Shown here piece after piece: positions 1-8,974 of a DNA stretch of 51,666 bases. Position numbers and translations under genes: made by a program. The DNA is taken from assembly GCA_013112725.1 (NCBI GenBank), contig JABFFZ010000034.1, positions 1 through 51,666 on the forward strand, given 5' to 3'. This DNA comes from Chloroflexota bacterium (GTDB lineage Bacteria > Chloroflexota > Anaerolineae > Promineifilales > Promineifilaceae). Numbering within the stretch: the stretch's first letter is position 1; every line of letters begins with the position of its first letter. Under the pieces are notes generated by a model. That model saw only the letters and a list, made by a program, of their open reading frames with translations, ran no database searches and was not told the origin of the DNA.

Positions 1-2779
1 AGTAGTGCCAGGTGTTGTAAGCCAGGGCGTTACCGCCGGGCAGGGTGTGGCTGGTACCGGGTACGGTGGTGGTGTAGATGATGTTGCTGAAGTTGATGTC
101 GTCGGCCAGTTCCAGGGTGTAGGCGGCGGCCCCACTGACGGCATTCCAGGTGAAGTCTGGGGTGATGGGGATGTTGGTAGCGCCGTCGGCAGGCGTGAGC
201 AAGGCCGGTGCGCCGGGCGCACCATCAAACAGGTTAAGTTGGACGGTGGTGGTATGGGTGCTGGTGGGCGCCACCCCAACAACGCTGATGGCGTAGCTGC
301 CACCGGCAGCCGCGCCGGTGTTGCCGATGGTTAGCACACTGCTGCCAGGAGGGGTGACCGGGTTTACGCTGAAGTCGGCTGTTGTTCCAGCCGGGTGCCC
401 GCTTGCACTCAGGGTAACATTGTCGGTGAAGCCCAAGATGGAGCCAACATTGACGTTGTACAGCACATCGGGGCCGGTGCAGACGGACTGCGTCGGTGGT
501 GTTACCGAGAGGGTGAAGTCAGCGCCGCCAGCACAGTTTTGGCAAATAAGGGCAAAATCCTGATCGGTGGGCTGGCCGTTATAGGGAACACCATCCCCGG
601 CAATGTTGGCGGCGTCAATGGTGATGGTCAGGTCGCCGCCAGGGTTTTGGATATAGACGTTTTCCAGGTTGTTGATATTGTCGTAGCTGCCGCCGGTGGT
701 TGACCAGCCGCCGGAAAAGACGTTGCCCCGGTAGGTATTGCTGTTATTGACGACAGTCAGATTTAAGTTATTAACCAGGGCGGGGTTTGCGCCAACTGCG
801 CCAGGGGCGTCTGACCAGGCCAGGGTGATGCGCACCGGTTTGGTGGGGTCGGCCACACCCAGGTTTAACACAAGCTGCTGCCCGGTAGCCGTGAACATAT
901 CAACCTGGTCACGGTAGACAAACAAGACACTGGGGCTGATGATATTGGTGATGTTGATGCGCCCCCAACCTTCGTTAATGTTGGGAATGTCGGCCGTGCC
1001 CATATCTACGGCGCCATTGACGATCATGGCTTTAGCCATAGCCGGGCTGGGGTCAGCGCCGCTGTTCCAGTTGCGCCACCATTCGGTGAACAGCACAACA
1101 GCGCCGGCGGCATGTGGCGAGGCCATACTGGTGCCAGAACAGAAAGCGTAATGGTTATTGGTGCCGCTGATGGGGGTAGCACATTGAGCGCCGCCAGCCA
1201 ACCGCCTGGAGGAGGCAATCGTTGAACCGGGGGCGGCAATGGTGGGTACCCAACGGCCGTCTACGGCCGGCCCCCGACTACTAAAGCTGGAGATGTTATT
1301 GATATTGCCTTCGCGGAAGTTCAGACTGCTGGCAGTGACGATCAGATTCTTTGCTTCTTTTGGCGCTGTCAGGGTACCGGTGCCAGGGCCGGAGTTCCCG
1401 GCTGAGAAGACTTCGATGAACGGTTCGGCTACGTTGACGGTGTCAAAGTTGCCATCGCGTACCATGATGTCATGGGTTCGTTCGGAAGCCTGGTAGCCAT
1501 GGTTGGTACCTTCGCCGGTTGTCCAGGAGTTATTGCCGCCGACTGCTCCGCCAAGCACGGCCCGTTTGCTATGTTCTTGCCAGCCACCAGCCGGAGGCCA
1601 ACTGGGGGCACACAATGAGTTAGAGGCAAAGAACGTGACGCCAGGGGCGATGCCCAGGCCATACAGGAAGCCGTTAGCATCCTGAAAACCGGCAGTGGCG
1701 TCACCACCCACAATACCGGCAACATGGGTGCCATGCCCACCGCCTGAACAATCGTCGCCAGGGCCGGCGCCAACCGGCGCGCCGGGATAATCGTACCCGC
1801 CGCCGATGCGGCTGTTGAGGTCAGGATGGGCATAATCCACACCCGTGTCAATGATGGCCCAGGTTACGCCTGTGCCATCCACGCCCAGAGCGGACAGATG
1901 GGCGTTGTAGCCGGTGACGGGAACGCCGCCGGGATGATTCCCGGCCACAATCTGGCTGGACATTTCGTCATCCAGAATGGGGGCAGGGCCAAGATAGCCG
2001 AGCCAGAGGACGGTGTTCAGTTGGGCGACAGAGGTTAAGACGTTGGCGTCTATTTCAACGATGGTATCGTAGAAGGCTTTGTCCGGTTGGGCGGGATAAT
2101 GCTGCAAGACGGTAGCGCCCAGCGATTTCAGGGCGCTAAGCGTGGCGTCAATGTCGCCATCGTTGTAGAACATGATGTCTACATTTTGGATACGGCCGTT
2201 GAACCCATCCAGGTTCGGGTCTACCTTGTAGGCGGGGTGAACGGCGCCTTGCCAGCGCACAAAGGATAAATTGGCGGTGCTGGCAATAGCTGCCGCCGAA
2301 CCCCAGGTGAGATAGGCATTATGCGGGTAGTATTGCAGCATAGGCAGCCCGTTGGCTTCCAATACCCGCAGCCACTCACTGCGTACTGGCCCGTTAAATT
2401 GAATCACGTGGAAACCTGCCTGGCTGGAGTCGGCGCGCATGGCCGGGGCTATGTCCGGTTCGCCTTCGCTCATCGGGTCAAAACGATAGCCAACAATTTG
2501 CACCTGCCCGGCTTCGGGCACGGCCGTGAAGGGAAGCCCGCTGGCTGCCAGAGTGGCCAGGTCTATATCGTTCAGTTCCAACCAGAGGAATGAACCATAA
2601 TCGAGAGAAATGGTGGGGGAAAGTTGAAGCCGGGAAAAATCGGCCTGGGCTGTTGTGGGGATACTTACAAAGTGGCTGCCGCCGCTTGATTGGGTGGCAG
2701 CACGGGCTGAGTAGCTGGTTGTGGCTAGTATTGCCAAAAACAAAGCCAGGACCAGAACCAAAAGCCTAACTTTTCTCAT
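1..2779 (-). CDS. Secreted subtilisin-like serine protease (peptidase S8), 3' end beyond window
   Basis: About 926 codons are visible; the C-terminus lies beyond position 1. The start is ATG at 2779, preceded by a strong GGAGG box. Residues 1-28 form a signal peptide (MRK, then a hydrophobic Leu/Val run ending near SARA), so the protein is exported. The S8 triad is readable: Asp311 in IIDTGVD, His349 in GHGTHVAG and Ser551 in SGTSMASPHA. The conserved Asn-containing strand FSAGNSGPG lies between His and Ser. About 280 residues precede the catalytic domain, more than a simple propeptide. After the protease domain there is a jelly-roll-like stretch and, at the window edge, a fibronectin-III-like segment (GAPALLTPADGATN). 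It probably degrades extracellular protein. The family is certain; the substrate is unknown. Confidence 0.93.
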   Translation of the reverse strand, partial: MRKVRLLVLVLALFLAILATTSYSARAATQSSGGSHFVSIPTTAQADFSRLQLSPTISLDYGSFLWLELNDIDLATLAASGLPFTAVPEAGQVQIVGYRFDPMSEGEPDIAPAMRADSSQAGFHVIQFNGPVRSEWLRVLEANGLPMLQYYPHNAYLTWGSAAAIASTANLSFVRWQGAVHPAYKVDPNLDGFNGRIQNVDIMFYNDGDIDATLSALKSLGATVLQHYPAQPDKAFYDTIVEIDANVLTSVAQLNTVLWLGYLGPAPILDDEMSSQIVAGNHPGGVPVTGYNAHLSALGVDGTGVTWAIIDTGVDYAHPDLNSRIGGGYDYPGAPVGAGPGDDCSGGGHGTHVAGIVGGDATAGFQDANGFLYGLGIAPGVTFFASNSLCAPSWPPAGGWQEHSKRAVLGGAVGGNNSWTTGEGTNHGYQASERTHDIMVRDGNFDTVNVAEPFIEVFSAGNSGPGTGTLTAPKEAKNLIVTASSLNFREGNINNISSFSSRGPAVDGRWVPTIAAPGSTIASSRRLAGGAQCATPISGTNNHYAFCSGTSMASPHAAGAVVLFTEWWRNWNSGADPSPAMAKAMIVNGAVDMGTADIPNINEGWGRINITNIISPSVLFVYRDQVDMFTATGQQLVLNLGVADPTKPVRITLAWSDAPGAVGANPALVNNLNLTVVNNSNTYRGNVFSGGWSTTGGSYDNINNLENVYIQNPGGDLTITIDAANIAGDGVPYNGQPTDQDFALICQNCAGGADFTLSVTPPTQSVCTGPDVLYNVNVGSILGFTDNVTLSASGHPAGTTADFSVNPVTPPGSSVLTIGNTGAAAGGSYAISVVGVAPTSTHTTTVQLNLFDGAPGAPALLTPADGATNIPITPDFTWNAVSGAAAYTLELADDINFSNIIYTTTVPGTSHTLPGGNALAYNTWHY

Positions 2780-3019
2780 CTTGTGTGACCTCCTATTAAG
2801 TGGATGCCTGTATAAAGGACAAACACCCATAAAGAATGGGGAATATTGAGAGTGGGGCAAATTATAACGGCCATGACTTTACCGGGCGAATCGTTTTTGA
2901 ATCGCTTGCAGCGGGCAGGATGAACAGGCGGGAAAGCATGTGCTCTATGCCTGTGCTATGTGTCGTCTCCAGGTTTGAATTTGTGAGGGGTGCAGACGGC
3001 CGTCGGACCGCCCATCGTA

Positions 3020-3964
3020 TTACCGGTTACGTTCCAGCACGAGATCAATCAGCTCCAACATTTCGTCCCGGATTTCTGAATCGGGTAATTCTGCCAGGGC
3101 AGCGCGGGCACGGGCGCCTGTTTCTTCTGCTTGCAGCCGGGCAATTTCCACCGCGCCCGATTCGCGCAGTTGGGCCATCATGCGGGCAATGGGGTCATCG
3201 GGCAGTTCGGCTACGGCTACCTCTGCTTCCAGCACATCGGCATGGCCGCCATTTTGGGCCATCAGCAACCCGCGATTTTGCGCCAGGTCCAGGCCAGCAG
3301 GTTTGCCCATTTCCTCCGGGTCCCCAACGATGTCCAGGATGTCATCCACAATCTGGAAGGTCAACCCCAGATTGTAAGCGTAGGCGGCCAATGCTTCGAT
3401 GCTCTTTTCGTCGCCCCCGCCGAGCATGGCGCCCATGCGGGCGGCCGCTTCAAACAGACTGGCCGTCTTGCGGCTGATGATGGTCTTGTACGTTTCTCGA
3501 TCCATCATGCCCGCTTTGGCAGCAACTGCTTGCAGCGTTTCCCCCTCCACCAGCTTGATGCAGGCGTCAGCCATGATCACATTGTAGTCCGGGCCATAGG
3601 GGGCCATCATCTCGTATACTTTGGTAAACAGATAATCGCCGGCCAGCAGAGCAAAGGTACGCCCCCATTTGGCATGGACGGTGATTTTGCCGCGCCGGGT
3701 GAGGCTGTGGTCGTTGATGTCATCGTGAACAAGGGTGGCGGTGTGAACCATTTCCACGGCAGCGGCCATGGGCACAACTTCCATTAAATTTTGGCCGCCA
3801 ACGGCCAGATAAGCCAGCAGCCCCAGTTGGGGGCGCAGCCGTTTGCCGCCGGAAGTGATAATGTGCAAACCGGCATCGGTGAGCAGTTGCACATCGCTGT
3901 TGACGATGGTACGGAGTTGGTCTTCAACGGCCGTTAACCCATCTTGAATTGCATCTTTAACCAT
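3020..3964 (-). CDS. Polyprenyl (trans-isoprenyl) diphosphate synthase
   Basis: 314 residues, normal for the long-chain IspB/HepT class. Both Asp-rich prenyltransferase motifs are present: DDIND at residues 81-85 and DDILD at 207-211, plus the GGKRLRP substrate-binding segment at 39-45. It would condense isopentenyl diphosphate onto an allylic primer to make a quinone or lipid-carrier side chain. An in-frame ATG exists further upstream at 4219, but the extra residues are unlike the family. ATG 3964 has a GAGGTGG box and starts MVKDAIQ, as expected. The gene diverges from xpt across a 268-base gap. Chain length cannot be read from the sequence. Confidence 0.92.
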   Translation of the reverse strand: MVKDAIQDGLTAVEDQLRTIVNSDVQLLTDAGLHIITSGGKRLRPQLGLLAYLAVGGQNLMEVVPMAAAVEMVHTATLVHDDINDHSLTRRGKITVHAKWGRTFALLAGDYLFTKVYEMMAPYGPDYNVIMADACIKLVEGETLQAVAAKAGMMDRETYKTIISRKTASLFEAAARMGAMLGGGDEKSIEALAAYAYNLGLTFQIVDDILDIVGDPEEMGKPAGLDLAQNRGLLMAQNGGHADVLEAEVAVAELPDDPIARMMAQLRESGAVEIARLQAEETGARARAALAELPDSEIRDEMLELIDLVLERNR

Positions 3965-4193
3965 AATTAAACCACCTCGTTCACAACTTTCAATTTTTTT
4001 TGAACGCATTGATGAGATTATAGAATACTCAAAAGGGCAGGTCAAGCCATTTGTGAAAGAAATCTCAAATGCAGTTATTTGTTTCACTGTTGCCTTGCCT
4101 GTCCACCTTAGCGGATAATTCCCCTTGCCCGGCAAGGCATTGGTCAGGATGATATAGGATATTGGCCGATTGGCAATGTTTATTAAGATAGGG

Positions 4194-4220
4194 GTTGGTG
4201 GTTGGCCACCAGCCGCCAAC
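4194..4220 (+). promoter_or_regulatory. Leader hairpin directly ahead of xpt
   Basis: A 12-bp inverted repeat with two G-T wobbles and a 3-base loop (GTTGGTGGTTGG pairing with CCAGCCGCCAAC) ends 12 bases before the xpt start codon and just before its GAGGT box. A weak AT-rich -10-like stretch (TATTAAGAT) lies at 4181-4189, so the hairpin could form the extreme 5' end of the mRNA. No purine-riboswitch core was recognised. Function is inferred only. Confidence 0.5.
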
Positions 4221-4232
4221 TACCGAGGTCTC

Positions 4233-4805
4233 ATGGATTTGTTAAGGCAACGTATTCTGGCAGAAGGGAAAAATTTAGGGCGGGGTATTCTCAAAATTGA
4301 CAGCTTTTTGAACCATCAGATTGATGCGCTGTTAATGGAGGCAGTGGGGGAAGAGATGGCGCGGCAGTTTGCCGGGGCACGGCCGTCGCGCATTCTAACC
4401 GCTGAAGTCAGCGGGTTGATTCCGGCCGCAATGACCGGCAAGGCGCTGGGTAATATCCCGGTGGTCTATGCCCGCAAACACAAACCCATTACCATGATGG
4501 AGCCGGTATTCATTGAAACGGCCCCCAGCCATACCAAAGGCAATGAGGTTTCGCTCATGGTCTCTCCAGAGTTCATCCATGCCGGGGACCGCATTCTGAT
4601 TGTGGATGATTTCCTGGCAACGGGGCGCACCATTGATGCCCTGTGCCGCATTGTGCAGAGTGCGGGCGCGGAATTGATAGGCGTGGCCACAGTGGTAGAA
4701 AAGACATTTGAAGGCGGCCGTGAGGCCTTAACATCCTGGGGAGTGCCCATTTATGCGGCAGCGACCATTGTAGATATGAGTGAAGGGAAGATCGTGTTAG
4801 CGTAA
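4233..4805 (+). CDS. xpt: Xanthine phosphoribosyltransferase
   Basis: 190 residues, close to the roughly 194 of Bacillus Xpt. It transfers phosphoribose from PRPP to xanthine, giving XMP. Family signatures are the LKIDSFLNHQIDALLM segment at 20-35, the ARKHKP segment at 80-85 and the PRPP loop ILIVDDFLATGRT at 121-133. The longer reading frame from 4170 adds 21 residues not typical of the family. ATG 4233 follows a GAGGT box and gives MDLLRQRI, matching the usual N-terminus. The next gene, guaA, consumes XMP, so the pair forms a xanthine-to-GMP salvage unit. The TAA stop lies at the edge of a TAATCCG repeat. Confidence 0.93.
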   Translation: MDLLRQRILAEGKNLGRGILKIDSFLNHQIDALLMEAVGEEMARQFAGARPSRILTAEVSGLIPAAMTGKALGNIPVVYARKHKPITMMEPVFIETAPSHTKGNEVSLMVSPEFIHAGDRILIVDDFLATGRTIDALCRIVQSAGAELIGVATVVEKTFEGGREALTSWGVPIYAAATIVDMSEGKIVLA

Positions 4806-4866
4806 TCCGTGACCCGTAATCCGAACCGATTACGGATTACGGATTACCGATTACCGATTACGGAGA
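4803..4866. repeat. TAATCGG/CCGATTA inverted repeat cluster between xpt and guaA
   Basis: The whole xpt-guaA spacer consists of short alternating units such as GTAATCCG, CCGATTACGG and CCGATTACC that can fold on themselves. The left end provides the xpt TAA stop and the right end leads into the GGAG ribosome binding site of guaA. Related units occur at 6474-6650, 7616-7686, 8650-8690, 14655-14690 and 36148-36181. Confidence 0.85.
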
Positions 4867-4870
4867 ACGA

Positions 4871-6472
4871 ATGGCACACGATACGATAGTGATCTTAGAT
4901 TTCGGCTCGCAGTTTTCGCAGTTGATCGCCCGGCGGGTGCGCGAGGCAAAGGTGTACAGCGAACTGCTTTCCTGGACGACGCCGGCGGAGAAAGTGATGG
5001 CGTTGAACCCCAAGGGGTTCATCCTCAGCGGCAGCCCCAACAGTGTGTATGAGCCGGGCGCGCCCACGCTGCCCCGCTATGTGCTGGAAAGCGGCCTGCC
5101 CGTCCTGGGCATTTGCTACGGAATGCAGTTACTGGCCTACAACCTGGGCGGCCAGGTGGCTGCCAGTCAAAAGCGGGAGTATGGGCCGGCGGATTTGCAG
5201 GTGGATGTGCCTGAAAATCAGTTGTTCCAGAATTGGATATGGGAATATTCGGATATTGATGATGCTCCTGATACCCCAATATCTCCATATCCTGCTATCC
5301 AGCAGGTCTGGATGAGTCATGGCGATAAGGTAGAGCAGTTGCCGCCGGGTTTTCGGCCATTGGCCCATTCCGATAATTCGCCATTGGCGGCGGCGGCGGA
5401 TGTGGCGCGGCGGTATTATGCGGTGCAGTTTCACCCGGAGGTGGCGCACACGCCGCAGGGCAGCACGCTGCTGCGTAATTTTGTGGTGGAGATTTGCGGC
5501 TGCACGCCGGATTGGACGCCAGCCAGTTTTATTGAGGAGCAGGTGGAGGCGATTCGGGCGCAGGTGGGCGACGGCCGTGTTGTCCTCGGTCTCAGCGGCG
5601 GCGTGGATTCGGCGGTAGCGGCGGCGCTCATTCACCGGGCGGTGGGCGACCAGTTGACCTGTATTTTTGTGGATCATGGCCTGCTGCGCCAGGGGGAGGC
5701 GGTGCAAGTGGTGGAGACGTTTGAGCGGGAACAGAGGATGCACCTGGTGGCAGTGAATGCCGTTGAAGAGTATTTGGAGGCGCTGGACGGTATTACTGAT
5801 CCGGAGCAGAAGCGCAAGATCATCGGCGAAAAGTTTGTGCGTATTTTTGAGCGGGAAGCGCAAAAATTGGGGCAGATTGATTTTCTGGCGCAGGGCACTA
5901 TTTACCCGGATGTGATTGAGAGCGCGGGCAAGGATAAGAAGGATGCGCACGTGATTAAAACGCACCATAACGTGGGTGGACTGCCGGAAGATATGGATTT
6001 TGAACTGGTGGAGCCGCTGCGATTGCTATTTAAGGATGAGGTGCGGCAGTTGGGGGTGGCCTTGGGGCTGCCGGAGAGTCTGGTGTGGCGGCAGCCGTTT
6101 CCAGGGCCAGGGCTGGCCATTCGCTGCCTGGGCGAGATTACCTGGGAGCGGTTGGAACGGCTGCGGCAGGCGGATGCGATTTTTGTGGAGGAACTGCGCC
6201 AGGTGGATATGCTCAAGTGGGGTACGCAGCAGTCATTTGCGGTGTTGCTGCCGGTGAAGAGTGTGGGGGTGATGGGCGACGGCCGTACCTATCAGGAGGT
6301 GATTGCGCTGCGGGCGGTGACCACGGATGATTTTATGACCGCTGATTGGGCGCGCCTGCCATATGAGATGCTGGCCCGCGTCAGCCGTCGCATAGTCAAT
6401 GAGGTGTCCGGCGTAAATCGGGTGGTCTATGACATTACCTCTAAACCGCCGGGCACGATTGAGTGGGAATGA
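4871..6472 (+). CDS. guaA: GMP synthase (glutamine-hydrolysing)
   Basis: 533 residues. It converts XMP to GMP with ATP and glutamine-derived ammonia. The N-terminal class I glutamine amidotransferase has Cys82 (GICYGMQ) and the His188/Glu190 pair (FHPEV). The ATP pyrophosphatase domain begins with the P-loop SGGVDS at 242-247, and the C-terminal dimerisation domain ends KPPGTIEWE as in the family. ATG 4871 has a GGAG box six bases upstream, right beside the repeat. Residues 121-144 look like an extra segment in the amidotransferase domain whose DNA resembles a small repeat (see 5235-5292). Catalytic residues are intact, so the enzyme should be active. Confidence 0.96.
   Translation: MAHDTIVILDFGSQFSQLIARRVREAKVYSELLSWTTPAEKVMALNPKGFILSGSPNSVYEPGAPTLPRYVLESGLPVLGICYGMQLLAYNLGGQVAASQKREYGPADLQVDVPENQLFQNWIWEYSDIDDAPDTPISPYPAIQQVWMSHGDKVEQLPPGFRPLAHSDNSPLAAAADVARRYYAVQFHPEVAHTPQGSTLLRNFVVEICGCTPDWTPASFIEEQVEAIRAQVGDGRVVLGLSGGVDSAVAAALIHRAVGDQLTCIFVDHGLLRQGEAVQVVETFEREQRMHLVAVNAVEEYLEALDGITDPEQKRKIIGEKFVRIFEREAQKLGQIDFLAQGTIYPDVIESAGKDKKDAHVIKTHHNVGGLPEDMDFELVEPLRLLFKDEVRQLGVALGLPESLVWRQPFPGPGLAIRCLGEITWERLERLRQADAIFVEELRQVDMLKWGTQQSFAVLLPVKSVGVMGDGRTYQEVIALRAVTTDDFMTADWARLPYEMLARVSRRIVNEVSGVNRVVYDITSKPPGTIEWE
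5235..5292 (+). repeat. Repeat-like in-frame insertion within guaA
   Basis: Local low-GC DNA unlike the surrounding gene forms an imperfect inverted repeat. GGATATGG...GGATATTG on the left pairs with CAATATCTCCATATCC on the right, with a loop of about 18 bases. It encodes roughly residues 122-141 ([18 protein letters not shown]), which interrupt the normally compact stretch before [10 protein letters not shown]. The coding frame is kept. Confidence 0.6.
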
Positions 6473-6650
6473 GCCGTAATCGGTAATCCGTAATCGGTAA
6501 TCGGTTTGGATTACGGTTCACGGATCACGGTTCACGGTTTACGGGTTACGATTACAACGGGACACGGCCGTACTGCGTATTGACCGGCAGTTTTATTTAA
6601 CCAATTACTGTTTACCGATAACCGTTTACCGATTACCGGAACAAGGAGGC
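6473..6650. repeat. Long TAATCGG-type repeat cluster ahead of the 6656 gene
   Basis: About 175 bases filled with GTAATCGG, GTAATCCG, TTACGG and CACGG units and their complements, ending GATTACCGG just before the AAGGAGG ribosome binding site of the next gene. One ACGGCCGT palindrome lies inside near 6565. A TTGACC hexamer is present at 6580, but no convincing -10 follows. No coding potential was seen. Confidence 0.75.
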
Positions 6651-6655
6651 GACTC

Positions 6656-7618
6656 ATGGATTACGGACAAATTCTTAGCCGCAGTTGGCGGATTACCTGG
6701 AACAACAAGTTCCTGTGGATACTTGGTTTTCTGGCCGCGCTGACGCGCATTAGCAGCAATACCAGCAGTTACCAAACCAATTCATCAGAAATGAGCCCAG
6801 AAAGTGTTGAGCGGATGATGCAGGGGATGGCGCTGTTGGTGGGATTGGGCTGTTTCTTTTTATTGATCGGGTTGGCCCTGTGGCTGCTCAGTCTGGCGGC
6901 GAAAGGGGGGTTGATCACGGCCGTGTCTCGCATTGACAACGGCGAACGGGTGACATTGGGCGAAGCGTTCAGCGCCGGGTTATCCCGCATTTTGACGCTG
7001 GTGGGCATGAATCTCCTGCTCTACCTGCCTATCTTCCTCATCCTTATTGTGAGTGTGGTAGGAGCGATTACGCTCCTGGCCGGTTCAGGTATTACCTTTG
7101 CTTCATTTGCCGAAGAACCTTCGGCGGCCGGCGAGGCAATAGCAGCCACGCTTGGCTTCATTTTCTTCTGCTTTTGTGGGTTGGTTTGTGGCCTGATTTT
7201 GTTGGGCGTCTTCCTGCAATTTATCAATGCCTTTGCCTACCGGGGCATTATGCTGCGCGGTTTGGGGGCCATTGCCAGCCTGTCGCATGGCTGGCAGGTG
7301 TTCCGCAGCAACTTTGTGGAAGTGCTGCTGCTTTCCCTGCTATTTTTTGTGATCAGCATCGGCTTTGGTATGGTGGTGGCGGTGGTTTTGGCGCCTTTAG
7401 CGTTGATCCTGATTGTGCCTATGATGGCCATGGCCTCTGGTGGCAGCACACCTGGTGCGGCCGAAATTTTCCTGTTGACAGGCGGGGCTTTGTGCCTGGG
7501 TATCCTGGGCGCGGCGTTGGCTTCGGTACTGACCACCTGGCAGTCGGCGGCGTTTACGCTGGCGTACCAGGAGTGGACGGGGAAGGCGGGTAAGATGGTG
7601 GAGAGCATGGAGGCGTAA
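6656..7618 (+). CDS. Multi-pass membrane protein, unknown function
   Basis: 320 residues with about six hydrophobic segments (around 20-35, 60-80, 118-145, 165-190, 220-260 and 275-300). It begins MDYGQILSRSWRITWNNKFLW, which puts a Trp/Lys-rich amphipathic stretch at the membrane face. A short loop with DNGERVTLGEAF follows the second helix pair. It resembles the tandem neighbour at 7696 in layout (FLWILGF against FLWLMGL; AFAYRGIML against TLAFRDAAI), which suggests an old duplication. No catalytic motif was seen. The ribosome binding site is AAGGAGG, seven bases from ATG. The TAA stop is part of the downstream repeat. A role in membrane organisation or transport is only a guess. Confidence 0.82.
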   Translation: MDYGQILSRSWRITWNNKFLWILGFLAALTRISSNTSSYQTNSSEMSPESVERMMQGMALLVGLGCFFLLIGLALWLLSLAAKGGLITAVSRIDNGERVTLGEAFSAGLSRILTLVGMNLLLYLPIFLILIVSVVGAITLLAGSGITFASFAEEPSAAGEAIAATLGFIFFCFCGLVCGLILLGVFLQFINAFAYRGIMLRGLGAIASLSHGWQVFRSNFVEVLLLSLLFFVISIGFGMVVAVVLAPLALILIVPMMAMASGGSTPGAAEIFLLTGGALCLGILGAALASVLTTWQSAAFTLAYQEWTGKAGKMVESMEA

Positions 7619-7686
7619 TCGGTAAACCGTAATCCGTAAACCGTAATTGGAGTACGGTTTTCGGATTACGAACAACGGATTACGCT
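7616..7686. repeat. TAATCGG-type repeat between the two membrane protein genes
   Basis: Units GTAATCGG, TAAACCG, GTAATCCG and GGATTACG fill the 77-base spacer. The first TAA is the stop codon of the upstream gene. Same family as 4803-4866 and 6473-6650. Confidence 0.75.
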
Positions 7687-7695
7687 ATAACGGGC

Positions 7696-8661
7696 ATGAT
7701 AGACATCGGCGGGCTGTTTTCACAATCGTTCACATTGGTGTGGCGGCGCAAGTTTTTGTGGCTGATGGGCCTGCTGATGGGGATTAATGGGTTGGTGGTG
7801 GGGTTGGCACGGCCGTTCCTGCGCACGGCCGTGCCGGAACAATGGCTGTCGCTGGAATATTGGTTGGAAATGGTGCAAAGCGGGGCTTTCCAATTGCCGG
7901 CCATAAACCTGACGACGGCGGAATTGTGGCGGTATGTGCTGTGGGGGGCGCTGACGCTGTTTGTGTACGTGGTGCTGTTTTGGGTGATTGTGATGGTGGC
8001 GGAGGGGGCGATCATTGGGGCGGCGATTGAGGAGAGTGACGGACGGCCGTCTCATCTGGGCCGTTCGGTGCGATTAGGAATAGGCTATCTACCCCGTTTT
8101 GCTGCCATTGATGCCGCCGTTTTTTTACCCGTTTTTTTGCTGCTGCTGCTGCTGATGGTGGTGGCGCTGGCGGATACGGCCGTTATTGCCTATCTGACGC
8201 TGCAAACGCAGACGGAGACGAGTACGGTCATCACTATCTACGCTCTGGGTTGGTTGTGTGTGCTGGCGTTGGGCTGCTGCATCCCCCCGCTGACCATTGT
8301 CCTGGCCTGGTATCGCACCCTGGCCTTTCGCGATGCGGCCATTTTGCACCACAGCGTCCGGGAATCATTGCCACACACCCGCCAGGTCATTCGCCAACGT
8401 TTCGGCGAACTATTGGCGCTGGCGGTGCTGCTGTATGGGTTAAATTACGTGCTGGGCTGGTTGTTTAGCCTGCTGATGCTGCCGGTATTGGCGCTCACGG
8501 CCGTGCCCCTGGCGGCCGGCATCACCTCTCCCCTCGGTTTTGTGGCCGCCGCTACAAATCTGTTGCTCTCCCTGTTGACGGCGCTGTTAAAAGGGATGGT
8601 TCATGCGTTCACGGCCGTGGCCTGGACGCTGGCGTATCGGGAGTTGAGCCATAATCCGTAG
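7696..8661 (+). CDS. Multi-pass membrane protein, paralogue of the 6656 product
   Basis: 321 residues with a similar helix pattern: a hydrophobic N-terminal helix after MIDIGGLFSQSFTLVWRRKFLW, a central FLPVFLLLLLLMVVAL helix, a WYRTLAFRDAAI loop and two C-terminal helices. A loop with EESDGRPSHLG corresponds to the DNGERVTLG loop of the neighbour. No enzyme motif is visible. The ribosome binding site is weak, so translation may depend on the upstream gene. Five ACGGCCGT palindromes fall inside this one gene, read in different frames. It stops at TAG within a TAATCCG repeat. Confidence 0.8.
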   Translation: MIDIGGLFSQSFTLVWRRKFLWLMGLLMGINGLVVGLARPFLRTAVPEQWLSLEYWLEMVQSGAFQLPAINLTTAELWRYVLWGALTLFVYVVLFWVIVMVAEGAIIGAAIEESDGRPSHLGRSVRLGIGYLPRFAAIDAAVFLPVFLLLLLLMVVALADTAVIAYLTLQTQTETSTVITIYALGWLCVLALGCCIPPLTIVLAWYRTLAFRDAAILHHSVRESLPHTRQVIRQRFGELLALAVLLYGLNYVLGWLFSLLMLPVLALTAVPLAAGITSPLGFVAAATNLLLSLLTALLKGMVHAFTAVAWTLAYRELSHNP

Positions 8662-8974
8662 CCCGTGAGCGGTAATCCGATCAGGGTCACGGCCGTGCCC
8701 ACCTGGAAGCTGGTGATGTTTGCCGGCGTGCTGAAGTTTTTGCTGACACTATGGCTGCCATTGAAAACATCATCGTTTTGCCACACGTTGTGAATCGTAC
8801 CATTGCTGTATTAGACGAACAAACGGTCGTCGCCCGCGCTGCTCAACTGCCCACTCACCTGGGCGGTCAGTGGGTGGTACTGATCTGGTTGGGGGTGTGA
8901 GTGTATAAACGTATTGGGTATTGCGTAACAGATTACCCGATTAGACCCTACGCAATACCCCATATCATCAGCTG
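8662..8974. other. Convergent intergenic region with a weak small ORF
   Basis: The left part continues the TAATCCG repeat. ATG 8751 to TGA 8900 could encode 49 residues (MAAIENIIVLPHVVNRT...), but there is no ribosome binding site and the sequence was not recognised; it may be a gene remnant. The right part carries the inverted repeat at 8916-8960. Nothing else was supported. Confidence 0.4.
8916..8960. terminator. Possible bidirectional terminator hairpin
   Basis: GGGTATTGCGTA (8916-8927) pairs with TACGCAATACCC (8949-8960), a perfect 12-bp stem with a 21-base loop. It sits between the convergent genes ending at 8661 and 8975. There is no good T-run, so it may equally be another dispersed repeat. 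Confidence 0.4.

Noticed and set aside
2836..3787. Long plus-strand ORFs opposite the prenyl synthase
   Set aside because: They are antisense to a clear family gene and have no domain pattern; the same applies to other antisense frames such as those opposite guaA (5129-5968) and khpB (39448-40104).
3965..4232. Purine riboswitch upstream of xpt
   Set aside because: The conserved purine aptamer core and paired loops could not be found; only a simple hairpin is present.
8751..8900. 49-residue ORF as a real gene
   Set aside because: It has no ribosome binding site and no recognisable motif, and lies next to repeats; mentioned only as a weak possibility.
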